DNA of 25,504 nucleotides from a virus, in IMG/VR virus record IMGVR_UViG_3300017751_000198, positions 1 through 25,504 of that record. One strand, given 5' to 3'. Below, piece after piece: positions 1 through 6,915 of this stretch. Made by a program: the position numbers and the translations under genes. Position 1 is the first letter of the stretch. Each line of letters opens with the position of its first letter. Below the pieces are notes generated by a model, which was not told the DNA's origin, searched no databases, and was given only the letters and a program-made list of their open reading frames with translations.

Positions 1-169
1 CTATACCTTTACAATTGGATCTCCTTTATATATTTCAACAAGTGGAGGTGGTTTAACTGATAATGTTGGTGCTTTTGGAAGTGGAGATTATGTTAGAATA
101 GTAGCTTATCAATTAACAGATAGAGTAATATACTTTAATCCTGATAATACTTGGGTTGAGTTACCTTAA
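1..169 (+). CDS. Virion structural protein, C-terminal end (partial)
   Basis: The frame starting at base 2 is open from the window edge to a TAA at 167-169 and gives 55 residues, ending in NTWVELP. The 5' part lies outside the window. The piece is rich in Gly, Ser, Thr and aromatic residues with short alternating beta-type segments (GGGLTDNVGAFGSGDYVRIV), the texture of phage fibre or decoration proteins. It ends 11 nt before the methyltransferase gene on the same strand, so it is probably the promoter-proximal gene of that small cluster. No enzyme motif is visible. The structural call rests on composition and context only. Confidence 0.6.
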   Translation, partial: YTFTIGSPLYISTSGGGLTDNVGAFGSGDYVRIVAYQLTDRVIYFNPDNTWVELP

Positions 170-180
170 TAATTAACAAT

Positions 181-750
181 ATGGAATATATATCTCAAAG
201 TTTAACATTTGAAGAAAATGAAATAATATTTTCAAATCCAAATTATGAAAATGAAATTTTTGAAGTAATGATGGATTGGGAAGATACTTTAATGTCTGCA
301 TCTGCAGCTTATGTATGTGAAGGAGGAGGAGATATACTTGAAATAGGATTTGGAATGCATATATCAGCTGATTACATTCAATCTCATACAATTAACTCAC
401 ATACTATTATAGAAAACCACCCAGATATAATTCCAAAAGCAAATGAGTGGGCTGCAAATAAACCTAATGTTACTATAGTAGAAGGAGATTGGTATGATGT
501 AAAAGATACTTTAAGTACTTATGATGGGTTATTTTATGATACTTATGGAGATTATAACATACAATACTTTGCAGATATATTACCTTCATTAATGAAAGAA
601 GGTGGAAGAGCAACCTGGTGGAATGGTGTTCCTAGTGGTAGTAACTTTTTTGGGTTATCAAATATTACTTATGATGTATATGATATTAATCCTCCTCAAA
701 ATAGTTATTTTAACCATAATAAATATTATTTACCTAAAAAGCAGTTTTAA
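181..750 (+). CDS. SAM-dependent methyltransferase, GAMT/RMT2 (guanidino/arginine) type
   Basis: A 189-aa class I methyltransferase. The SAM-binding motif I is LEIGFGMHI (about residues 53-61), followed by an acidic motif II region (IIENHP). Three features match the guanidinoacetate N-methyltransferase / arginine N-methyltransferase 2 family rather than generic methyltransferases: VMMDWEDTLM at residues 29-38 (family pattern VM-x2-WE-x3-M), GFGM, and the YDTY motif at 119-122. In that family the Glu after Trp and the Asp of YDTY contact the guanidino group, and both positions (E34, D120) are kept. It is shorter at the C-terminus than animal GAMT (about 236 aa). The gene sits between two virion-protein genes with 3-11 nt gaps. 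The target could be an arginine in a virion protein or a small guanidino compound; the sequence does not say which. The family call is fairly strong, the substrate unknown. Confidence 0.75.
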   Translation: MEYISQSLTFEENEIIFSNPNYENEIFEVMMDWEDTLMSASAAYVCEGGGDILEIGFGMHISADYIQSHTINSHTIIENHPDIIPKANEWAANKPNVTIVEGDWYDVKDTLSTYDGLFYDTYGDYNIQYFADILPSLMKEGGRATWWNGVPSGSNFFGLSNITYDVYDINPPQNSYFNHNKYYLPKKQF

Positions 751-753
751 ATA

Positions 754-1473
754 ATGGCATTATTTACCTACACTATTCCTGTTCAACTTGGTTCTATATA
801 TACCACACCTACAACAGGTGTTTATACTGTATTTTCAGATTGTCATAATGCTCCTAATGGGACAGTTTCTCAACCAGCAGTAGGTACTGCATCATCAGTC
901 ACTAACATTGCAGTACAAGGACTTCCAGGGAGAGGTAGTGTTCAATATCGTATAGCAAGAACATTTGGTTATGCTGATCTTAGTGCATATGCTCCTAATA
1001 TAACATCTATTGGTTTCCGAGTTGATGGGTTAGGTACAATTGGAGGAACCCAATCAGTAATAGTTTGTGCAGCAGATGCTTTTAGTGGTGGTTCTTCTCT
1101 ATTTCTTTCTGGAACAGATATGGATGTTAATGGTGCATGGAATATAAATACCCCCTTCTCCTCAGCAACTACATTTCAAAATTCATCATTTACAATTACT
1201 GGAAATGCTGCAGCCGTCTCAGCGGCCAATAATAATCAAAATATCAATTTTATTATACTTAATTATACTTATGATTATTTAATAGTAGCTCCTCCGGTGG
1301 GAAGAAGTGGGTTTGATCTTACAAGTACAGTTGACTTAACTGCAAATCAACTTGCAGTTACTGGGGTTTATCAATCAGGCTACCCGAATGATGTAAATGG
1401 TGTTGTATCAGGAAATGTAGGTAGTGTCAATGGTATATTATCAAGTAATATTCAATTAATAATTGGAGTATAA
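754..1473 (+). CDS. Probable tail fibre / adhesin-type virion protein
   Basis: A 239-aa protein beginning MALFTYTIPVQLGS, only 3 nt after the methyltransferase stop. It is rich in Gly, Ser, Thr, Asn and Val with many short alternating hydrophobic stretches, so it is probably all-beta. It has no signal peptide, no membrane segment and almost no charged residues; lysine is essentially absent. It has two Cys (about residues 30 and 105). These traits fit a fibre tip, adhesin or decoration protein, and the high Ser/Thr content makes it a possible acceptor for the glycosyltransferases encoded next. I do not recognise a named family. A promoter-like site starts directly after its stop, so it appears to be the last gene of its unit. 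Confidence 0.55.
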   Translation: MALFTYTIPVQLGSIYTTPTTGVYTVFSDCHNAPNGTVSQPAVGTASSVTNIAVQGLPGRGSVQYRIARTFGYADLSAYAPNITSIGFRVDGLGTIGGTQSVIVCAADAFSGGSSLFLSGTDMDVNGAWNINTPFSSATTFQNSSFTITGNAAAVSAANNNQNINFIILNYTYDYLIVAPPVGRSGFDLTSTVDLTANQLAVTGVYQSGYPNDVNGVVSGNVGSVNGILSSNIQLIIGV

Positions 1474-1474
1474 C

Positions 1475-1503
1475 TTGGATATGTAATAATTTATTTTTAT
1501 ATT
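1475..1503 (+). promoter_or_regulatory. Putative sigma70-type promoter for the glycosylation cassette
   Basis: TTGGAT (1475-1480), a 17-nt spacer and TATATT (1498-1503) stand 32 nt before the ATG of the 900-aa glycosyltransferase. The same box pair with the same spacing recurs at 22641 (polymerase) and 24396 (gp32). The bases after TATATT (TATTG) also partly match the late-type element seen elsewhere, so both activities are possible. No transcript data are available. Confidence 0.5.
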
Positions 1504-1535
1504 TATTGAATGGTTATTAAAAGAATACTAGTTAT

Positions 1536-4238
1536 ATGAAAAAAATCTTATTTATTGCCCCCCATTTATCTACAGGAGGATTACCACAATATTTAACTAA
1601 AAAAATAGAACTTATTAAAGATGAATTTGATGTTCATCTTATTGAATGGGTAGATTGTACTGGGGGAAAATTAGTAGTACAACGAAATAAACTTTTAGAT
1701 TTAGTAGATAATCATAAATTCTTTACATTAGAAGAAAATAAAGAAGAATTATTTTCAATAATTGATAAAATCAACCCAGATATTATTCATTTAGAAGAAA
1801 TACCTGAATATTTTATGGATGATGTTATATCAAGAAAACTATATTCAACAGATAGAAATTATTTTTTAATAGAAACATCCCATGACTCATCAATGGATAC
1901 AAATAATAAACTATTCTTCCCAGATAAATTTATGTTTGTATCAAATTGGCAAATTGAGCAGTATAAAAACATAGATATACCTAAAATACTAGTTGAATAT
2001 CCCATTGAATATATCCCCAGACCTAATAGAGAACATGCGTTAAAACGTTTAAATTTAGATCCTTCTAAAAAACATATTTTACATATTGGTTTATTTACTT
2101 CAAGAAAAAACCAAAAAGAATTTTTTGAATATGCTAAAGCTTTACCTGAATATGAATTTCATAGTGTAGGAAATCAAGCAGATAATTTTAAATGGTATTG
2201 GGAACCCTTAATGAAGGAAAAACCTGATAATTTAACATGGTGGGATGAAAGAACGGATGTTGAGAATTTTTATCAATCAATGGATTTATTTTTGTTTACA
2301 TCTAGAGGAACAGCTAATGATAAAGAAACAATGCCTTTGGTTATTAGAGAAGCTTTATCCTACCAAATTCCTCAATTATTATATAATTTAGAAGTTTATC
2401 AAAATTATTTTGAAGATTATGATACAATCAATTATTTAGATTTTAATGATTTTAATGAAAATGTTAAATTAATTAAAGATCAATTTAATAGTTCTGCTGA
2501 AGTTTTTGAAGAAGAAGAAGCATATGTGGTATGTACTTATCCAAAAACACAAGCTGTAATAGATACTACAATTGAATGTATTAAATCTTTAAGAAAAAAT
2601 AGTAATAGAAAAATTATTATATCATCCCATTGCCCCGTACCCAAAGAACTACAGGATATGGTTGATTATGTTTTTTACGAAAAAAATAATTTATTAACAA
2701 AACATACTTTTTATTCTGGATATTGGATGTATGGGGGTCAATATGATACCCATGTTAATTTAAAAGGGGAAGATAATGATAGATATCATGGCCCTGCTTG
2801 TTATACCTCATTTTACAATCCAGCTACATTTGCTAAAGGGTTAGGAATTGAAAAATTATATTATATTAATTTTGATTATCTCCTTAAGGACAGTAGTTAT
2901 ATAGATTACATATCCCAAAAATTAAATACTCATGATACTTTTTTTGGTGAGTTTGAAGCACAAGAAGGCAAATGTTATTATACTTATTTTTTTGCAGCTA
3001 AACCAGAAGCAATTTTAAGACATTGTCATTTTATAGAAACTGAAAACCAATATAATAGTCTTATGAATAAGTATGGGGCTGAATCTAATGGTATAGAAAA
3101 TCTATATTATCATATATTTAAACATAATATTAATAATTATATAGAACCTAGAAAAAAATTCGAATCCGATGCTGAAAAATATTTTGATTTTGAAGATTAT
3201 TCAATGGTTGAATATTATACTATTCTTCCCACAGATGTAAATAATCATTTTTGTCCTTGGATAACTATCTCAAATGCTAAAGAAAGTAAAGATATTTATT
3301 ATACTGTAGAAAAAAATGGGGAAATTATTATTAATAGATTACTAGAAGTTAGAGGAAAATATCATTTTTGGGATTTAGTAAAATATGATTTAGAAGATAT
3401 TTTTACAGTTACTTTTGATGTTAGAGATACAGTAACGGGGGAAACAGTAAAATATCACAAATTTGAATTAAATAAAGAATATTTTTTAAATATAATGCCT
3501 AATAATGGTATGTTTAATTGGAAAGGAGATAGAATTAATTATAATCCTAAAATTAAATTAATGCATTTGGTTACTGAACCCGATACAAATGAAAAAGAAA
3601 TTCGTTCAGTAGAAAATATTAAAGAATTTTGTCAATTAACAGGTATTAAATATGAACAAAGAATAAATAAAATCTGGACTGATTTACCTCCAAAAGATAC
3701 TTGTAATAGACCAGATGATGTTCAAACCAAACCAGGACATTATAAATTAGCTCCAGGACATTATGGGTGTTATAAAGCCCACACAAATGCTATTTTAGCT
3801 AAAGATAATAAAGAATATGATTACATATTAATTTTTGAAGGTGATGTAATTATAGATTCTTCATTTAATGAATTGACAGAATCATTAAATCGTTTTAGTA
3901 AATTAGCTCAAGATTATGACCAAGATATTGTGGGATTTGGAAACCCATATAAAAATAGAAATTTAAATGGTCCTAAAATCGAAGATATATTTACTAATGT
4001 TACCCCATTTATTCCTGCTCAATCTTATTTAATTAATAATAATAAGTTAAATTTAATCCAAAATAAAATAAAAAATACTAAATGGGATGCTTTTGATATG
4101 TGGGTATGTAATGTAGCTCAATTAAAAGTAAGCACTGCTGAGAAAATATACACTAAACATATACCAGGATTTAGTATTATAGAACAAGAATTTAAGGGAA
4201 TGGACGAAAATAGTCCTGAAATTTATACAACAATATGA
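1536..4238 (+). CDS. Three-part glycosyltransferase (GT4-like, unknown middle, GT25-like)
   Basis: A 900-aa cytoplasmic protein with no signal peptide or membrane segment. Residues 1 to about 310 look like a GT-B retaining glycosyltransferase: the start KKILFIAPHLSTGGLPQYL matches the GT4 nucleotide-sugar loop, and ETMPLVIREAL carries an E-x7-E motif at E264 and E272. A middle region (about 325-560) begins VVCTYPKTQAVIDTTIECI and contains YYINFDYLL, resembling a GT-A-like glycosyltransferase fold without a clear family. The C-terminal part (about 675-900) resembles GT25, the LPS glycosyltransferase family: it starts KLMHLVTEPDTNEKEIRS, has GHYGCYKAHTNAILA near 745, and an FEGDV motif near 767 in place of the usual ED-D metal-binding motif. 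One polypeptide may thus add several sugars. Its stop overlaps the next start by 4 nt (ATGA), indicating coupled translation. Confidence 0.75.
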   Translation: MKKILFIAPHLSTGGLPQYLTKKIELIKDEFDVHLIEWVDCTGGKLVVQRNKLLDLVDNHKFFTLEENKEELFSIIDKINPDIIHLEEIPEYFMDDVISRKLYSTDRNYFLIETSHDSSMDTNNKLFFPDKFMFVSNWQIEQYKNIDIPKILVEYPIEYIPRPNREHALKRLNLDPSKKHILHIGLFTSRKNQKEFFEYAKALPEYEFHSVGNQADNFKWYWEPLMKEKPDNLTWWDERTDVENFYQSMDLFLFTSRGTANDKETMPLVIREALSYQIPQLLYNLEVYQNYFEDYDTINYLDFNDFNENVKLIKDQFNSSAEVFEEEEAYVVCTYPKTQAVIDTTIECIKSLRKNSNRKIIISSHCPVPKELQDMVDYVFYEKNNLLTKHTFYSGYWMYGGQYDTHVNLKGEDNDRYHGPACYTSFYNPATFAKGLGIEKLYYINFDYLLKDSSYIDYISQKLNTHDTFFGEFEAQEGKCYYTYFFAAKPEAILRHCHFIETENQYNSLMNKYGAESNGIENLYYHIFKHNINNYIEPRKKFESDAEKYFDFEDYSMVEYYTILPTDVNNHFCPWITISNAKESKDIYYTVEKNGEIIINRLLEVRGKYHFWDLVKYDLEDIFTVTFDVRDTVTGETVKYHKFELNKEYFLNIMPNNGMFNWKGDRINYNPKIKLMHLVTEPDTNEKEIRSVENIKEFCQLTGIKYEQRINKIWTDLPPKDTCNRPDDVQTKPGHYKLAPGHYGCYKAHTNAILAKDNKEYDYILIFEGDVIIDSSFNELTESLNRFSKLAQDYDQDIVGFGNPYKNRNLNGPKIEDIFTNVTPFIPAQSYLINNNKLNLIQNKIKNTKWDAFDMWVCNVAQLKVSTAEKIYTKHIPGFSIIEQEFKGMDENSPEIYTTI

Positions 4239-5191
4239 AAATATGTCATGTAGATCCAGGGTGTGGGTTAACCATACCTCCAAAAGATTGGGGGGCAATT
4301 GAAAAAATTATTTGGGAGTTTGAAGTAAATCAAACTGTACTAGGTCATGATTCAACCCATAAAATGGCAGCTGATATTCAACCTGGAGAATTTGACGTTG
4401 TACACTGCCATGTTGCTAATTTAGCAAATAGTTTAAAAGAAAGAGGTATTCCTTATATTTACCAATTACATGATCATCATGTTTTACATTATGGTAAAGA
4501 TTCTCATGTGTATAAAGAAAATTTAAAAGCAATTGAAGGATCATTAATATCCTTAATGCCTGCTAATTGGTTAGTAGATTATTTTAACCACCCAAAATGT
4601 GTTTATTTTTCCCATGGGGTTAATATTGATGAATTTTATCCTAAAAATATTAAAAAAACCACTCCTTCCAATCCAAAATTATTAATGTTAGCTAATAATG
4701 GTTTAGGTGGAGATCGTGCATTTGATAGAAAAGGATTTCAATTTGGAATAGGATTAGCTATGTTAAATAATTTAGAAATTACTGTAGCTGGACCTTCTAA
4801 TAATAAACACTTTTTTAATAAAAATCTTTGGACATTAAATTATCCAAAATTAAATTTAGTATTTGATACACCAAACACAGAATTATTAGATTTATACCAT
4901 GATCATGATATTTTTATCCATCCTACAATGTTAGAAGCAGGTCATCCTAATTTAACAATGTTAGAAGCTCTATCATCAGGTTTACCTGTTATTGCTGACT
5001 GGGAGATGGAAGTTGATCTATATGGGTGTTGGAGAGCACCCCGTGATGTATTTGAAATGGATAGAGGACTAAAAAATATATTAAATAATTGGGATTTTTA
5101 TTTTCCAAATTGTGTTAAAACAGCTCAAAATTTGTCTTGGTTAAACAGAACAAAAGATTTAATTAAAATTTATAAATTATATGCCTTATAG
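4235..5191 (+). CDS. GT4-family glycosyltransferase
   Basis: A 318-aa GT-B-type glycosyltransferase. The N-terminus MKICHVDPGCGLTIPPKDWG, followed by AIEKIIWEF, corresponds to the GT4 start in which a Gly-rich loop and GGAE-R-type helix contact the acceptor. DVVHCHVANLAN at about 53-64 and YIYQLHDHHVL at about 74-84 match the second Rossmann strands of the N-terminal lobe. The C-terminal signature is IFIHPTMLEAGHPNLTMLEA, then LSSGLPVIAD; the two conserved Glu (E234, E244) are two residues further apart than in the usual E-x7-E motif. It is short for the family (usually 350-400 aa). The start overlaps the previous gene by 4 nt and the end overlaps the next gene by 11 nt, so the three genes are one translationally coupled cassette. 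Sugar and acceptor are unknown. Confidence 0.78.
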   Translation: MKICHVDPGCGLTIPPKDWGAIEKIIWEFEVNQTVLGHDSTHKMAADIQPGEFDVVHCHVANLANSLKERGIPYIYQLHDHHVLHYGKDSHVYKENLKAIEGSLISLMPANWLVDYFNHPKCVYFSHGVNIDEFYPKNIKKTTPSNPKLLMLANNGLGGDRAFDRKGFQFGIGLAMLNNLEITVAGPSNNKHFFNKNLWTLNYPKLNLVFDTPNTELLDLYHDHDIFIHPTMLEAGHPNLTMLEALSSGLPVIADWEMEVDLYGCWRAPRDVFEMDRGLKNILNNWDFYFPNCVKTAQNLSWLNRTKDLIKIYKLYAL

Positions 5192-6887
5192 TTACGGAGA
5201 ATTTAAACAAGAAATAAAAAATCATATATCTTCAATATTACCTCAAACATCAAAAATATTAGATGTAGGTCCAGGTTGTGGTACTTATTCTCATCTACTG
5301 AAAGAATTTGGATATATTGTAGATTGTGTTGAAATATGGGAACCTTATATTCATAAGTTTAATTTAAATCAACATTATGATAATGTTCATTTAAGTAATG
5401 TTATGGATTTTGATATTACCCCTTATGAATATATTATAATGGGAGATATATTGGAACATCTTTCTTCTGAAGATGCTATTTTATTCTTAAAAAAGATAGA
5501 AAAAAATAAACAAAAAGTTTTAGTAGCTGTACCTTATGAATATAAACAAGGAGAACATGAAGGAAATATTTTTGAAACCCACCTTCAACCAGATCTAACC
5601 CCTGAAATAATGAAACTTAGGTATCCTAATTTAAAATTACTTTATGGAGATAATAAATATGGATATTACATTAATTATAATTTAAATATGAAAGATATAT
5701 TAATGCAAGAATATAATAATTTAACAAAAACTTTAAAAATACCACTATTTCCACAAAACCACATATTAATTAATTTTGTTAATGGTGCTAAAGTAGAAGT
5801 AAAAGGAGAAAATTCTAAAAAATATCAAATTCAATTTATTAATAAAAATAATAATAAAATTATTCATGAATCTACTATATCTAATAATATGTGGACTAAA
5901 ACAAATGTTCAATATTTTATAGATTATAAAATAATAGTTAAAGATTTAGAAGAAAATACAATAACAGAACATTATTTTAATGCTAAAGATAAAAAAGTTT
6001 ATATCCATTTTGCTTCAAAGGCATTAGGTGATACTATAGCATGGTTCCCATATGCTGAAGAATTTAGAAAAAAACATCAATGTGAATTAGTAGTATCTAC
6101 TTTCCATAATGAAATGTTTGAAGAAAATTACCCAAATATTAAATTTGTAAAACCCGGGGAAACACAATATGATTTATATGCTATGTATGAAGTTGGATGG
6201 CATTATAATGAAAATCAAGAAATAAATTATAATAAAAATATTTCTAATTTTAGAGAAATAGGATTGCAAGATTGTAGTTCAGAAAGTTTAGGAATTTCTC
6301 CTATAGAAATAAAACCTAAACTAACCTATAAAAATACAGGATCAACAGTAAAAGGTGATTATGTTGTGATAGCACCTCATGGTTCAGCTCATGCTAAATA
6401 TTGGAATTATGAAGGTGGTTGGCAAACTGTAATAGATTATTTAAATAATAAAGGGTATAAAGTAGTAATGATTACACAAGAACCTTTAGGAGATGAATGG
6501 CATGATTCTAAGTTAGGAGGTACTTTAACTGGAGTAATAGATAAAACAGGAAATTATCCTTTAAGTGAAAGAGCTAATGATATGATGAATGCTAAAGCTT
6601 TTATAGGTATTGGGAGTGGTTTAAGTTGGTTAGCTTGGGCTTTAAACACCCCTGTAGTAATGATATCAGGATTTAGTGAAGCTTATAGTGAATTTAAAGA
6701 CTGTGAAAGAATTTCATCTCCTAAAAATAAATGTAGTGGGTGTTTTAATAGAACACAATTGGATGCAGGTGATTGGGAATGGTGTCCTGATCATAAGGGG
6801 ACAAGTAGAATATTTGAATGTACTAAATCAATCACCCCAGATATAGTAATTGCTGCTATAGATCGTCAATTAGAAAAATTTTCCTGA
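5181..6887 (+). CDS. Methyltransferase fused to TibC/BAHT-type protein O-heptosyltransferase
   Basis: A 568-aa fusion. Residues 1 to about 165 are a class I methyltransferase: ILDVGPGCGTYSHLL (from about 24) is motif I, VDCVEIWEPYI is motif II and MGDILEHL precedes the catalytic region. Residues from about 190 match the bacterial autotransporter heptosyltransferase family (TibC, Aah): an N-terminal beta domain (INFVNGAKVEVKG and NNMWTKT), then YIHFASKALGDTIAWFPYAE (about 273), the GT9-like VVIAPHGSAHAKYWNY (about 393), and a four-cysteine cluster C518-x2-C521-x13-C535-x11-C547. In TibC a cysteine cluster of this kind forms an iron-binding finger needed for assembly of the dodecamer. Family members O-glycosylate Ser/Thr of autotransporter adhesins with heptose. 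In a phage the likely acceptor is a virion protein (inference). The start lies inside the previous gene (11-nt overlap). Confidence 0.8.
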   Translation: MPYSYGEFKQEIKNHISSILPQTSKILDVGPGCGTYSHLLKEFGYIVDCVEIWEPYIHKFNLNQHYDNVHLSNVMDFDITPYEYIIMGDILEHLSSEDAILFLKKIEKNKQKVLVAVPYEYKQGEHEGNIFETHLQPDLTPEIMKLRYPNLKLLYGDNKYGYYINYNLNMKDILMQEYNNLTKTLKIPLFPQNHILINFVNGAKVEVKGENSKKYQIQFINKNNNKIIHESTISNNMWTKTNVQYFIDYKIIVKDLEENTITEHYFNAKDKKVYIHFASKALGDTIAWFPYAEEFRKKHQCELVVSTFHNEMFEENYPNIKFVKPGETQYDLYAMYEVGWHYNENQEINYNKNISNFREIGLQDCSSESLGISPIEIKPKLTYKNTGSTVKGDYVVIAPHGSAHAKYWNYEGGWQTVIDYLNNKGYKVVMITQEPLGDEWHDSKLGGTLTGVIDKTGNYPLSERANDMMNAKAFIGIGSGLSWLAWALNTPVVMISGFSEAYSEFKDCERISSPKNKCSGCFNRTQLDAGDWEWCPDHKGTSRIFECTKSITPDIVIAAIDRQLEKFS

Positions 6888-6897
6888 TATTTATAAC
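6886..6897 (+). promoter_or_regulatory. Late-promoter-like element before the long fibre gene
   Basis: GATATTTATAAC overlaps the stop of the heptosyltransferase gene and ends 18 nt before the fibre ATG. It is one of seven related elements found just upstream of structural genes (consensus TAATATTTATAA followed by C or T). No -35 box is visible. Confidence 0.45.
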
Positions 6898-6915
6898 AAA
6901 AATCAATAGTACACT

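Noticed and set aside
1143-1150. TATAAATA, the T4 late promoter core, on the + strand
   Set aside because: It lies within the fibre-like gene with no gene start nearby; one copy also occurs inside the long fibre gene at 8343-8350. Chance is enough in A/T-rich DNA.
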